The translations under genes were made by a program, and so were the position numbers. A DNA stretch of 64,000 nucleotides from Marinomonas aquiplantarum (lineage in GTDB: Bacteria; Pseudomonadota; Gammaproteobacteria; Pseudomonadales; Marinomonadaceae), in assembly GCF_003314975.1 (NCBI RefSeq), contig NZ_QNRF01000001.1, positions 186,001 to 250,000 on the forward strand, given 5' to 3'. How positions within the stretch are numbered: position 1 is the stretch's first letter; every line of letters begins with the position of its first letter. The notes below the pieces were generated by a model, which worked only from the letters and a program-made list of their open reading frames with translations, was not told the origin of the DNA and did not search any database. Shown here piece after piece: positions 41,038 through 50,804 of the stretch.

Positions 41038-41047
41038 TGGGCCTTAT
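41021..41047 (-). terminator. intrinsic terminator of the SDR gene, overlapping the activator 3' end
   Basis: Stem AAGGCCCA / TGGGCCTT, loop GCTAG; on the minus strand a run of seven T follows. The hairpin includes the stop codon of the convergent activator gene. Confidence 0.78.
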
Positions 41048-41063
41048 CGATAAGGATTTAGTG

Positions 41064-41831
41064 TTAAATGTAAGTCGATGCCAAACCGCCATCAATCGGA
41101 ATGTTGGCACCACACACCCAGCGAGCTTGGTCGGAGCATAAAAAAGCAATGACCTCAGCCACCTCATCCGAATAAGCAGGACGTAACATACGATCGGCGT
41201 CGGCTTGCACTCTTTCTTCCCCAAGCATAGAGACGAAATCGCCTAAAATAGGGGTCATTACCGGACCCGGAGCCACACAGTTCATACGCACAGAATGGTC
41301 TCTAAACCAAGGTAGAGCCTGTTGTGTAGTCCATACAATGAGGGCCTCTTTGAAATATTGATAACAGGTTTCTTGGTCCACTGGGTGTTTGGCTAGCCAT
41401 TTTGCACCATCATCATAGCTTTTAGTTGCAGCTAACGCTTTGTGTTCTTCCAGACGCTCCGGCCAAGCAGCCCCCAAGATAGAAGCCACATTAACAACAC
41501 TAGCGCCTTTACTAAAATGAGGAATTAAAGATTGCGTTAAATGCCTCAGACCAAGGTAATTCACTCGTCCCACTAACTCTGCGTCGGCGGTACCTGGCAC
41601 CCCAGCAATATTACATAACCCATCTATTTGAACAGGCAACTGCTTAACTGCCCTATTAATTGCCTCAGGGTCTCCAAGATCAATTTGGATGAAACCATCC
41701 AGTGATAAACTGGCTTCATTGCGGTCCATTCCAATCACTTTAGCACCATGAAATCGAGCCAGTTTTGCAACATCCGCTCCAATACCTGAAGACACTCCAG
41801 TCACCACAATGGTTTTATTCGCTAACATCAT
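41064..41831 (-). CDS. calA: coniferyl-alcohol dehydrogenase-like short-chain dehydrogenase
   Basis: A 255-residue SDR. NAD site TGVSSGIGADVAKLA (about 11-25), NIAGVPGTAD, the Ser of VNVASILG, and YxxxK region in KEALIVWTTQQ, where a Tyr sits in CYQYFKEAL (Y-x-x-x-K). This pattern and length match the coniferyl-alcohol dehydrogenase CalA group, which has a long insertion between Ser and Tyr (WPERLEEHKALAATKSYDDG). Product aldehydes could go to the XylC-like enzyme. It has its own sigma-54 promoter at 41910. Substrate is inferred from the family. Confidence 0.82.
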   Translation of the reverse strand: MMLANKTIVVTGVSSGIGADVAKLARFHGAKVIGMDRNEASLSLDGFIQIDLGDPEAINRAVKQLPVQIDGLCNIAGVPGTADAELVGRVNYLGLRHLTQSLIPHFSKGASVVNVASILGAAWPERLEEHKALAATKSYDDGAKWLAKHPVDQETCYQYFKEALIVWTTQQALPWFRDHSVRMNCVAPGPVMTPILGDFVSMLGEERVQADADRMLRPAYSDEVAEVIAFLCSDQARWVCGANIPIDGGLASTYI

Positions 41832-41909
41832 ATTCTCTTCCCCTTATTTTTATTATGAAACTTAATGCATCAGCACTTACGCTATAAACAGTGCTCACAT
41901 TAAGGGAAT

Positions 41910-41925
41910 TGCATGGACTGTGCCC
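41910..41925 (-). promoter_or_regulatory. sigma-54 (-24/-12) promoter of the calA-like gene
   Basis: On the minus strand GGGCAC-AGTCC-ATGCA fits TGGCAC-N5-TTGCA with two mismatches and correct GG-N10-GC spacing. It lies about 79 bases upstream of the start. The rest of the gap to 42107 is AT-rich, without a gene; activator sites probably lie there. Confidence 0.75.
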
Positions 41926-42107
41926 AAATGCCAAAGAGTCGAATCAAAAGCACATAATAAAAATATAAACCTATGATATTTAATGATTTTATTGAAATGA
42001 AAGCAGAGCAGCCAAGCATCTCCTTATGCACTTGGACAAAAATACACTTTAATCAAATGATAAAAACATCATCCTAGAAACACTGTAAGCTTGATGATTT
42101 CGGAGAA

Positions 42108-42704
42108 TCAAACATCCGGCTTCAAGCGAATTTTTTGTCGAATTCGGCTCAAAGCCACTGGTGTAATGCCTAAATAAGAGGCGATTTGCTGTTGAGGAAT
42201 ACCGTCTTTTAGATCCGGGTATTCAACACAAAAATCCAAGTAACGACGTTCAGCAGAATACTCAACAAAGGCACTTTCTCGCGTCTCTTTAGTGAGGAAA
42301 ATTTGCTCCATGAATCGACTGTAATAGGTTAAAAAACCTAAGTCTTGATGCATTTGGGCATAAAAATCTTGCCAGTCATAAGAGCTGATAACACAATCCT
42401 GTAAAGCCTGAATGCCAAACAGGGTTGCTGAGTTTTCTACCATGGCACGAGTAGAACCGATGATTTTCGGCGCGCGTACAAAGGTCTTAGTGAACTCCTT
42501 ACCTTCTTCGGAAATATTCACGTAACGTACTAGACCTTTATGCAAAAAGAACAGTCGCTGAGCGTACTCCCCTTGACGAAATAAAAAATCTCCCTTCGCC
42601 ACCGCGTGAAAACTCATTGGCAAAGACAATTTTTGCCAATCAATATCATAACCTTGCTCTGCAAAGTGGTGTTGGAATTCGATCTCTAGCTGCGCCTTAT
42701 CCAT
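42108..42704 (-). CDS. Crp/Fnr-family transcription regulator
   Basis: A 198-residue regulator: a cNMP-binding-like beta barrel (about 20-120; AKGDFLFRQGEYAQRLFFLHKGLVRYV) and a C-terminal winged helix (PQQQIASYLGITPVALSRIRQKI). It lacks the Fnr cysteine cluster. It precedes the exporter gene at 42736 in the opposite order (exporter lies upstream on the same strand), so it is probably cotranscribed with it. Ligand unknown. Confidence 0.88.
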   Translation of the reverse strand: MDKAQLEIEFQHHFAEQGYDIDWQKLSLPMSFHAVAKGDFLFRQGEYAQRLFFLHKGLVRYVNISEEGKEFTKTFVRAPKIIGSTRAMVENSATLFGIQALQDCVISSYDWQDFYAQMHQDLGFLTYYSRFMEQIFLTKETRESAFVEYSAERRYLDFCVEYPDLKDGIPQQQIASYLGITPVALSRIRQKIRLKPDV

Positions 42705-42735
42705 GCCTTATCCATATACCTTTCGCTCAATGCGG

Positions 42736-43680
42736 TTAACGAGAGTTTAGCCCTACAAGAACTCTGTTCCTATTTTGCTTATCGATCAAATACAAAGCCA
42801 GCAGTAAGCACACCAAGCCTAATCCAAACCCCATATTGAACAACAATGTCCACTGCCATGACGACAAAGCCAACCAAAGCGCCACCCAAACGGGAATGGT
42901 ATAAGAAGCCGCCAAGATACGATTGGCTCCCACAGAACGCACTAAGATTTGCTGCAACATAAAGGTAAACAGGGTTGTGAAAACAGTCAGGTATAAACCG
43001 TTCAACCAAAACCCTAACTCGCCCCACGCCACACTAGACAAATCCCCCCACATAATGGCGATGGGCAATAACCATATGGTGCCAAACAGCATAATCAAAA
43101 AGGCGCCTTCAAAAGCACCAACGGCTTGCCCCCACTTTTGCACTGACACCACATGAAAGGCCAACAAAACAGAAGCACCAAGAAAGATATAATCCCCTTT
43201 GTGCCAAACAAAAGGCCCGTTTCCTTGTGTTGCCAATAATACCAATACGGCTCCAAAAGAGCCCAACACAAAACCAAACACCTTAAGTATTGAAGCCGAC
43301 TCACCTAACCAAAATTTAGCAATCAACACCCCCATCAGCGGCACTAAGGTGTAAAGCACAGAGGTATGTAATGGTGTCGTTGATTCCAAAGCGGCAAACA
43401 TGCCAATGAAGAAGCCAACCAAAGCGCCACTGATCACGGCGTATTGCCAGACTTTTTGACTAGAAAAAAGCGCACTAAGCTGGGTGACGCCTTTCGCTTT
43501 ATTGACGGATTTATTCATCTGCATTTTGACGAGCAGAATGCCTACCATCAGTACCAAAGCCAAGACAAAGCGAAAAAATGCCGTGGCGATGGGACTGGCG
43601 TAGGCCACCATATTGCCCGAAACCACAAATGACGACGCCATGAGTAAAGCCCACACAAATAGTGTGATAAAAGGATTCAT
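42736..43680 (-). CDS. EamA/DMT-family membrane transporter
   Basis: A 314-residue inner membrane protein with about ten TM segments and two EamA repeats (first ending near LVLLATQ, second near LLLALYLI). A NPFITLFVWALLMASSFVVSGN start is typical of drug/metabolite exporters of this family. Substrate unknown. It lies between a NAT-family acetyltransferase and a Crp-like regulator, all on the same strand with short gaps. Confidence 0.88.
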   Translation of the reverse strand: MNPFITLFVWALLMASSFVVSGNMVAYASPIATAFFRFVLALVLMVGILLVKMQMNKSVNKAKGVTQLSALFSSQKVWQYAVISGALVGFFIGMFAALESTTPLHTSVLYTLVPLMGVLIAKFWLGESASILKVFGFVLGSFGAVLVLLATQGNGPFVWHKGDYIFLGASVLLAFHVVSVQKWGQAVGAFEGAFLIMLFGTIWLLPIAIMWGDLSSVAWGELGFWLNGLYLTVFTTLFTFMLQQILVRSVGANRILAASYTIPVWVALWLALSSWQWTLLFNMGFGLGLVCLLLALYLIDKQNRNRVLVGLNSR

Positions 43681-43700
43681 AACAAACGTCCTTATCTTGG

Positions 43701-44540
43701 TTATGATAGTTCAGTGGTTTGATGGGGCGATAATTCTGCCAATTTGGGAGCAATAAATCGGTCAAATACATGCTCAGCAATGACCATTTCCACATGTATA
43801 TGAAACACCTCAGCCAACAAAGCATGTAATGCTTGTGCTGAGTCGATCAGACGTTCTTGTTCGAGACCATTTTGACGAATAAAAAAGACCTCATTGCGTA
43901 TACCCGAAGTTCGATCGGCGTCTTTAATACTCACCACCAAATTGTTTACGAACACGGCTTTAGGGTGTTTAGAAGAGAAGAAATTCCCCATTAAACAGTC
44001 CGCATCTGTGTATTCAGCTAAATCAAAACGATACAAGGTATAAAATTCACCCGCCTTTTGAATCTGTACATCATACTCACCGTCCTGCACCACAATACGA
44101 TACCTTTCATGACCAATTTGCTGCAGCAAATCTGATTGCAATAACAGGGGAGCAATCGGACAATCCGCGCCAAAGCCAACATCAAGGAGATAGGTTTCTT
44201 CCTCAACCTTGACCAGCGTAACGCGATGAGTACGTGGGCGATCTATTTCCTGTCCATTTAATACCCTGGCCATCACTAAGCACACGTCATAACCAAGGCT
44301 TTTCAACAATTCAAACGCTAGCTTATTGTGTTCAAAGCAATATCCACCTAATCCATGCAACACAATTTTTTCATAGACATTGGTTAGATCAAGAGACACC
44401 TCTTCACCAAGCAATACCGCCAGACTATTAAAGCTGTACTTAGCGATATGAGCTGCCTGCAATTGCCCGACAAATGCCACCGACAATTCATCAGGTTTTG
44501 TTAGCTTTAGATCCGTTAAATAAGCATGTAAATCAGACAT
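43701..44540 (-). CDS. arylamine N-acetyltransferase
   Basis: A 279-residue NAT-family enzyme that acetylates arylamines or hydrazines from acetyl-CoA. The Cys-His-Asp triad is visible at C68 (GLGGYCFEHN), H105 (RPRTHRVTL) and D120 (TYLLDVGFG). ATG 44540 (MSDLHAYL) follows GAGGAAA; a longer frame exists without RBS. Neighbours are an exporter and a regulator, so a detoxification role is plausible. Confidence 0.92.
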   Translation of the reverse strand: MSDLHAYLTDLKLTKPDELSVAFVGQLQAAHIAKYSFNSLAVLLGEEVSLDLTNVYEKIVLHGLGGYCFEHNKLAFELLKSLGYDVCLVMARVLNGQEIDRPRTHRVTLVKVEEETYLLDVGFGADCPIAPLLLQSDLLQQIGHERYRIVVQDGEYDVQIQKAGEFYTLYRFDLAEYTDADCLMGNFFSSKHPKAVFVNNLVVSIKDADRTSGIRNEVFFIRQNGLEQERLIDSAQALHALLAEVFHIHVEMVIAEHVFDRFIAPKLAELSPHQTTELS

Positions 44541-44611
44541 CTGTATTTTCCTCTGTGTTTCACCATGGTCAGCAGAGTACATTGAAAGACAGTGTAAAGA
44601 ATTAACCTAGG

Positions 44612-45625
44612 TTAATTGGCATAAAAAAGTGAGGTGGTGGAAACCAGAATCATAATAATGGCAGGCATTTTAGAAAAAAGTCGACGTTTCAGACTCTCCA
44701 ATGCGTATTGAAAAGGCTCTACATACATGGCGAACAACCCCTTACTATCAAAACGGGTGTTGGTACCAAACACCAATTTTTGTCGCCAGTCTGCTTGCTT
44801 CCAAGAGCCGAACCACCTGTCCCAAAGCGCTAATACCACACCAAAATTACAATCATAATCCTCTATTGCTGACGAGTGATGTCGTTGATGCTGAGCAGGT
44901 GAAATCAACCATTTCTCCCAACGGCCATAACTCAATACCACATGAGAATGGCGCAAATTAGCACCTAGCACATTGAATACAAAGGTAAATACAGAAACAC
45001 CCCACACTGTGTACAAGGACACCTGTCCAGGAAAAAGACTAACAAAAAAGGTGATACAAATCGCTTGAACCAAGGCAGAACGCAAAAAGAAAAGCACTCC
45101 CTCTACAGGGTGAGTACGAAACACTGTCATTGGCGTCAGCACTTTTGCACTGTGATGCACCCGATGAAACGCCCACAAAACAGGCCATTTGTGTAGCATT
45201 CGATGCAAATAGAAGCGACTAAAGTCATCCAGCAAAAAATAACACAAGGTGAACAAGGCAATCACATAAGCAGTCGGCAAACTGAGCTCGACAGAATAAG
45301 GAAACCAATTCTGACTCTGGTAATAGAGCCAAGTCGTCAGTAGCACACCGCTAGGTAACCGTGGTGACAGCAAGGCCATAACAAAACGGTTAAAAAAGAA
45401 AATGACGTAATCGTGACGGGCAGATCTATGCCACCACACGCTAGGAGAGAAGAGTTGGATAAGCTGTGGCTTCAACTTACCAGGGTAACGCCAAGCATAA
45501 AAAACCACTGCGACTATAAAAGCCGACACCAGATACCAGATCGACACTCGCTTCTGCACACTTTGCAAATCCGCAAGGGTCTGTTGTAACACAGCGAGCA
45601 ACCACTCAAGATAGGTCATAAACAT
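44612..45625 (-). CDS. fatty acid hydroxylase / sterol desaturase-family membrane protein
   Basis: A 337-residue membrane protein with the di-iron histidine boxes of the family: HRMLH (about 145), HRVHHS (about 158) and later HQRHHS (about 245), plus a NLRHSHV segment. Five to six TM helices. Such enzymes hydroxylate or desaturate lipids; the substrate here is unknown. Single gene between nat and the DUF4856-like gene. Confidence 0.9.
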   Translation of the reverse strand: MFMTYLEWLLAVLQQTLADLQSVQKRVSIWYLVSAFIVAVVFYAWRYPGKLKPQLIQLFSPSVWWHRSARHDYVIFFFNRFVMALLSPRLPSGVLLTTWLYYQSQNWFPYSVELSLPTAYVIALFTLCYFLLDDFSRFYLHRMLHKWPVLWAFHRVHHSAKVLTPMTVFRTHPVEGVLFFLRSALVQAICITFFVSLFPGQVSLYTVWGVSVFTFVFNVLGANLRHSHVVLSYGRWEKWLISPAQHQRHHSSAIEDYDCNFGVVLALWDRWFGSWKQADWRQKLVFGTNTRFDSKGLFAMYVEPFQYALESLKRRLFSKMPAIIMILVSTTSLFYAN

Positions 45626-45686
45626 TCAATACAAAGCCAAAACATAATATGAGAAGGCGCACCTTCTCATATTATAAGCTCTGATA

Positions 45687-47084
45687 TTAGTCGTTTTCAG
45701 CACTAACACCTGTATTCAGGTTTTCCATTAGGTCTGAAATACCTGCGGTACGATCATTCAGCTTGGCTTTCAAAGCAAACTTCTCAGCCAGATGCACTTG
45801 CAGTTTCAACATATTCAACTTGTACTCATTCATAGAAATGCTCTTACCTTGAATGAATGCACCGTCTGCACCGACGGCAACCACTTGTGAATCACCGAAT
45901 AATACGGGACTGAAACCTGTCAAACGATTCAACTGTACTTGCGTTTCACCCAATTCACGACCCGCCGCCTGCAAAGACAAGGTAAAGCCTTTCAGCTCAC
46001 CCCAATGTTTCACATAGTTACGGTAAGGCTTAGCAATGTCGCCATTGGATTTTTCCGCTTTTTGCAGTGTCTCAATGTCTTTGTAGACACTACCAGCGTA
46101 TTTAAACGCCGCTTCAGCAATGACTTTCTGCCAATTATCCGCAATCACCTTTGCGTAACCGCGTAGTGTTTGACGCTCAGCAGACGATAAGGCTTCACCT
46201 TGTGCGTCTTGGATCAACTTACGACCATCGTAGAAAGCCTTCATGATGGTATGGAAATATTGAGTACCACCTGACGCATCGACACTCGCAGCGTAATAGG
46301 CGTGAGCAAATGCCATTTCAGATTTAAGGTCAACCACGCCATCTTTGTTGTAATCCGCCTTAGCAAACACTTCTGGCTTCATTTTTGTGATGTCGACCAC
46401 TTCTTTTGGCGTTAAGTTCAAAGCATGAATCGGCGCGCCGAAATAACCAAAAGCCTCATCCCACACATGCTCTTTGCCAGTGTAAGCCACACCATCTTTA
46501 TAGGCTTTATCATTAGGATGCACATCGGCACCTAGCTTTTCATCAAGGTAATGGTTAACCGCTTTGTTGTAGAAAACCGCACCCATTGAAAATTTGGAAA
46601 TCAATTGGATGTAGTCATAACCATTCACTGGATCAAATCCACCTTTGGTTTTCGCCGCTTGCACTATCATGCTGTTCAGCACTTCAGCTGCTGTCATGTT
46701 ACCAGGCCAGCCAGTTACTACACCTTTGTATGCGCTGGTTGCTAAGTCTTTACCCGAAGATAGCTCGTCAATTTCGCTTTGCTTGATCGCAAAGCCTTGA
46801 TTAGAAACGGGATCGATAATATCGCGACCTGCCGCGGTGCCCGAGAAGTATAGATTTAATTCATCAAGCAGTGCTTGATTGTCTTTACCATTGCCTTGCT
46901 TACTTAATACTTTGATTGAGTTATGCAATGCATGCCGCGCAATTTGTCCGCCATATGACACTGAGCTTGTTTTATCGCCCTGATAGTCCTTTAACGTAAT
47001 GCCAAATTCATAGGTTGATTCTGCTGCCTGTGTGGCTCCTGCCATACTTACCATCAGCAAAGATAAAACCCATTTATTTTTCAT
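45687..47084 (-). CDS. secreted DUF4856-like protein
   Basis: A 465-residue protein with a Sec signal peptide (MKNKWVLSLLMVSMAGATQA, cleavage before AES). The mature part matches DUF4856 by its KEHVWDEAFGYFGAP motif (about 205-220), and has an EF-hand-like DYNKDGVVDLKSE. Relatives occur near iron-uptake proteins and in marine bacteria; the overall helical repeat resembles imelysin-type proteins. Function is not known. Periplasmic location is likely, as no lipobox is present. Confidence 0.82.
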   Translation of the reverse strand: MKNKWVLSLLMVSMAGATQAAESTYEFGITLKDYQGDKTSSVSYGGQIARHALHNSIKVLSKQGNGKDNQALLDELNLYFSGTAAGRDIIDPVSNQGFAIKQSEIDELSSGKDLATSAYKGVVTGWPGNMTAAEVLNSMIVQAAKTKGGFDPVNGYDYIQLISKFSMGAVFYNKAVNHYLDEKLGADVHPNDKAYKDGVAYTGKEHVWDEAFGYFGAPIHALNLTPKEVVDITKMKPEVFAKADYNKDGVVDLKSEMAFAHAYYAASVDASGGTQYFHTIMKAFYDGRKLIQDAQGEALSSAERQTLRGYAKVIADNWQKVIAEAAFKYAGSVYKDIETLQKAEKSNGDIAKPYRNYVKHWGELKGFTLSLQAAGRELGETQVQLNRLTGFSPVLFGDSQVVAVGADGAFIQGKSISMNEYKLNMLKLQVHLAEKFALKAKLNDRTAGISDLMENLNTGVSAEND

Positions 47085-47277
47085 ATTGAACCTCTAGTCA
47101 TACTCGCGTTGAGTATTTTTTTATTTTGAAAGATGTAAAAAAATTGCATGAGGAAACAAAGATACTATTGATTCTTATTTTCTGTTAATGAAAAAAATCT
47201 ATTGGTTTATAAGAACTGTTTATAGTTGAGTATCATAAGGAGGGAATAGAGACAAAAAAGACACGCTTAAGACAAAA

Positions 47278-48252
47278 TTAACAGCGCCATTCTAGAGTTT
47301 GTGACGGCTGCTCTCCAAACAACTGCTTGTAATCTTTAGCGAATTGACTCAGATGCCAAAAGCCCCATTGCCCGGCAATTTGGCCAACATTAATCATATT
47401 CGACGTCCCATCAAAACTGGCTTTCACCAGATCACGTCGCACTCCGTTTAAACGAGTAAAACGCAAATACTGAATTGGACTCACGCCAAGAATACTTTCA
47501 AAACTGTACTGCAGAGTACGACGACTTACGCTGGCCACTTCGCAAAGTTGCGTCACTGTAACTGGTGCATCCATGTGTTGATCCAAAAAATGACGAGCGC
47601 AATCCACGACTTTTTTACGATGATGATAACTTTGTGTTCGTGCAGGTTGTGGCGTTTCCACTTTGAGTACTTCTAGTAAAGCCATTAAGACAATGTCTTT
47701 TTGCAAACGCGATGGCGTTTCATTCTGCTCCACTGACAACAAACGATGCAGTAAAAAACGTACTTCTTCTAAAGTCTTGTCCGGTACACCAAGACGACCG
47801 TGTTCGGTAAGCTCTTTCCAGTTCAAGTCCAAGCCATGAATATCAGCAACCTTCGTAAGATTATCTTGGTCTACTACCAAGCCGAATAAATCGTATTCTT
47901 CCGGTGTGGACAACTGAAATTCGCAGTTACCAGGGCGACACATAATGGTATCGGGGCGAATGGTTAAACCATTAATTCGACTGGCCTGCTGGCCTTCAAA
48001 CGGAATGCCCAGCCACACTGAATCTGGCCACACAACGCACTTTTGCTGCAATGCTTGGCTGGTGTGTTCACTAAATACCTGCAAACCATCAAAAGACAAT
48101 TCAACAATACTGCCATAAAAGCTGCCGCGACTGGTTTGATCATACTCTTGCTGCCAATTGGTTAGGTTACTGGCATGCAAATCGGCATCATGAGCTTCAG
48201 AAAACTGAACCTCTCCGCCCCATCTTGGTGCATTTTGATTTGCATTTAACAT
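47278..48252 (-). CDS. AraC-family regulator of the ethanolamine cluster (EutR-like)
   Basis: A 324-residue AraC/XylS regulator. Residues 1-200 form the sensory part; the C-terminal 100 contain two HTH motifs (VTQLCEVASVSRRTLQYSFES and VGQIAGQWGFWHLSQFAKDYKQLFGEQPS). It is divergent from eutB with a 201-base spacer, as EutR-like regulators often are. It should activate eutBC in response to ethanolamine, possibly with adenosylcobalamin. Confidence 0.85.
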   Translation of the reverse strand: MLNANQNAPRWGGEVQFSEAHDADLHASNLTNWQQEYDQTSRGSFYGSIVELSFDGLQVFSEHTSQALQQKCVVWPDSVWLGIPFEGQQASRINGLTIRPDTIMCRPGNCEFQLSTPEEYDLFGLVVDQDNLTKVADIHGLDLNWKELTEHGRLGVPDKTLEEVRFLLHRLLSVEQNETPSRLQKDIVLMALLEVLKVETPQPARTQSYHHRKKVVDCARHFLDQHMDAPVTVTQLCEVASVSRRTLQYSFESILGVSPIQYLRFTRLNGVRRDLVKASFDGTSNMINVGQIAGQWGFWHLSQFAKDYKQLFGEQPSQTLEWRC

Positions 48253-48453
48253 ATCAAGGTTACCCGCCTCAGCTTTATAAAACCATAAGATAATGATTTA
48301 TAAGGTTTTTTAAAGTTTGCCATTATTCGATAACGCCTCTTCGGCAATTTTCATACAGTAGATAACAGCAAAACCTGTGCCTTTTTACACCTCTCCACAG
48401 AAAGCACGGTTTGCCGTTTCACTTTATGAGTAACCCATATAAAGAGCTAATAC
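48253..48453. promoter_or_regulatory. divergent promoter region between the AraC regulator and eutB
   Basis: A 201-base AT-rich spacer without open frame. No cobalamin riboswitch features (B12 box, multistem fold) were seen, so control is likely by the AraC-type protein. Exact sites cannot be named. Confidence 0.4.
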
Positions 48454-49872
48454 ATGAACCCAAACCGCAACACACCGCAATTTCGTCATATTCTGGGAGA
48501 GCGAACCTTTACCTTCGCAGACCTTGCAGACCTTATGGCTAAAGCGACCCCAGCGCGTTCTGGTGATCGTTTAGCTGGTGTGGCAGCAGAAACCGCTGAG
48601 CAACGTGCAGTGGCACAAATGACCTTGTCCGATGTGCCTCTCTCCCTGTTTCTTGAACAACCACTAGTTCCTTACGAAGAGGATGAAATCACCCGCTTAA
48701 TTATAGACGAGCATGATAAAGCCGCCTTTGCGCCTATTTCTCATCTTACTGTGGGCGGCTTTCGTGATTGGTTATTAAGTGACTTAGCCAGCCCAGAAAT
48801 GTTGAAATCCATCCGTGCTGGCGTGACGCCTGAAATGGCGGCGGCGGTAAGTAAAATCATGCGCAATCAAGATCTCATTCTGGTTGCGAAGAAATGCCAT
48901 GTTCGTACTGGGTTTCGTAACACCATAGGTTTACCCGGTCATTTATCCACGCGCTTACAACCGAACCACCCTACCGACGACTTAACTGGCATAGCAGCCA
49001 GCATGTTAGACGGTTTGTTGTATGCCAATGGCGATGCAGTAATTGGCATTAACCCAGCGACTGACAACGTTCAGCAAGCCACTCGACTTATCAAGATGAT
49101 GGATGAGGTTATCCAGCATTACGAGATTCCAACGCAATCCTGCGTACTGACTCATGTCACCAATACTATTGAGTGCATTGAACAAGGCGCACCTGTGGAT
49201 TTGGTGTTTCAATCCATTGGTGGTACCCAAGCGACCAACGATAGTTTCGGCTTCAACCTAGCGACCTTAGCTGAAGCTCAAGACGCTGCCTTATCTTTAA
49301 ACCGAGGCACAGTGGGCAACAATGTGATGTATTTTGAAACCGGTCAAGGCAGTGCGTTGTCCGCTAATGCCCACCACGGTTTAGACCAACAAACTTGTGA
49401 AGTGCGTGCCTACGCGGTAGCGCGTAAATTTGATCCTTTATTGGTAAACACTGTAGTTGGCTTTATCGGCCCAGAATATTTATACGATGGCAAAGAGATT
49501 ACTCGTGCCGGATTAGAAGACCATTTTTGTGGCAAATTACTTGGATTGCCAATGGGCTGTGATGTTTGCTACACCAATCACGCCGAAGCCGACCAGAATG
49601 ACATGGACAACTTGCTGACCTTATTAGGCGTCGCCGGCTGCACTTTTATTATGGGCATTCCCGGCTCTGACGACATCATGCTCAACTATCAAACCACCTC
49701 ATTTCATGATGCTCTGTACGCCAGACGCGCTCTTGGCCTTAAACCTGCACCGGAATTTGATGCTTGGTTAGCGAAGATGGAAATTTTCAAAAACAACGAA
49801 CAATTCACCTTGAATTCGCAGTTGCCTTCGGCCTTCCAACCCTCGCTACAACGTTTAATTGGAGGTCTGTAA
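48454..49872 (+). CDS. eutB: ethanolamine ammonia-lyase heavy chain
   Basis: A 472-residue TIM-barrel subunit of the adenosylcobalamin-dependent enzyme that splits ethanolamine into acetaldehyde and ammonia. Signatures: FTFADLADLMAKATPARSGD, GLPGHLSTRLQPNHPTDD, INPATDN, and the C-terminal CDVCYTNHAEADQNDMDNL and GIPGSDDIMLNYQT. Slightly longer than E. coli EutB (453). The stop overlaps the eutC start. The rest of the microcompartment operon is absent. Confidence 0.96.
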   Translation: MNPNRNTPQFRHILGERTFTFADLADLMAKATPARSGDRLAGVAAETAEQRAVAQMTLSDVPLSLFLEQPLVPYEEDEITRLIIDEHDKAAFAPISHLTVGGFRDWLLSDLASPEMLKSIRAGVTPEMAAAVSKIMRNQDLILVAKKCHVRTGFRNTIGLPGHLSTRLQPNHPTDDLTGIAASMLDGLLYANGDAVIGINPATDNVQQATRLIKMMDEVIQHYEIPTQSCVLTHVTNTIECIEQGAPVDLVFQSIGGTQATNDSFGFNLATLAEAQDAALSLNRGTVGNNVMYFETGQGSALSANAHHGLDQQTCEVRAYAVARKFDPLLVNTVVGFIGPEYLYDGKEITRAGLEDHFCGKLLGLPMGCDVCYTNHAEADQNDMDNLLTLLGVAGCTFIMGIPGSDDIMLNYQTTSFHDALYARRALGLKPAPEFDAWLAKMEIFKNNEQFTLNSQLPSAFQPSLQRLIGGL

Positions 49873-50723
49873 TGACGCAAGACAAACCGTCTCAACAGGA
49901 TGCCGTAACCGAGAACAGCTGGCAAAAACTGACAGCCTTTACCGATGCTCGTGTTGGCCTAGGCCGTTCTGGTGTCAGTACACCAACAAAGCATTTGTTA
50001 GCCTTTCAGTTAGCTCATGCGCAAGCCATCGATGCAGTGCATACCCAACTCGATGCACAACAACTTGCGCAGCAAATGATGGCTCAGGATTGGGCCCCAA
50101 ACTGTGCCCCCCTATTTTTGCACAGTCGCGCGACGGACCGCGCCACCTATTTACAGCGCCCCGATTTCGGTCGTCGCTTAGACCAAGCGTCGGCAGGCAG
50201 CTTGGATCAACACACACAGAACAGCAAAGCAGAATACGACTTAGTCATCGCCGTCGTGGATGGCCTGTCGTCTCTTGCTGTCGAACAAAACACCATGCCT
50301 TTTTTAGCCGCCTTGTTCGATTACTTATCGGAAGAGAACCCTTTGAATCAACAGGCTTGGTCAGTCGCTCCCATTTGTTTCGTGGAGCAAGGTCGTGTGG
50401 CCATTGGCGACGATATTTGCGAAAGGCTCAATGCCAAGTGTGTGTTAGTGCTGATTGGTGAACGTCCCGGATTAAGCTCTCCCGATAGCTTAGGACTGTA
50501 TTTAACTTGGGGCGGGAAGGTCGGCTACACAGACGCTTACCGCAACTGTATTTCTAACATTCGTCCGGCAGGCTTGGTGTACCCAGAAGCAGCACGTAAG
50601 GCCTTTTACCTGCTAAACGAAGCAAGAACTCTGAAATTATCAGGCGTGAAACTAAAAGATAGATCGGATGACGATTTGCTTGAACACGAAACACAAACCA
50701 CAGAAAACTTTTTAATTTCATAA
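49872..50723 (+). CDS. eutC: ethanolamine ammonia-lyase light chain
   Basis: A 283-residue B12-binding partner of EutB. LTAFTDARVGLGRSGVSTPTKHLLAFQ near the N-terminus, LVIAVVDGLSSLAV, ICFVEQGRVAIGDDI and LIGERPGLSSPDSLGLYLTW are family signatures. ATG 49872 overlaps the eutB stop (TAATG), with GGAGG 8 bases upstream. The C-terminal 40 residues extend somewhat beyond the E. coli protein. Confidence 0.95.
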   Translation: MTQDKPSQQDAVTENSWQKLTAFTDARVGLGRSGVSTPTKHLLAFQLAHAQAIDAVHTQLDAQQLAQQMMAQDWAPNCAPLFLHSRATDRATYLQRPDFGRRLDQASAGSLDQHTQNSKAEYDLVIAVVDGLSSLAVEQNTMPFLAALFDYLSEENPLNQQAWSVAPICFVEQGRVAIGDDICERLNAKCVLVLIGERPGLSSPDSLGLYLTWGGKVGYTDAYRNCISNIRPAGLVYPEAARKAFYLLNEARTLKLSGVKLKDRSDDDLLEHETQTTENFLIS

Positions 50724-50804
50724 ATAAACAGCGCGCTAAGACGCTGTATAAATAACGACTTCGGTCATTAAAAGCTAACAACTCCCACAAAAAGGAACAA
50801 AACT

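Noticed and set aside
48253..48453. Cobalamin riboswitch upstream of eutB
   Set aside because: No B12-box or multistem structure could be recognised in this short AT-rich spacer; an AraC-type regulator is divergent.
49859..50461. 200-codon plus-strand frame overlapping eutC
   Set aside because: It is the alternate frame of eutC, rich in Arg/Ser/Cys, while eutC shows clear family signatures.
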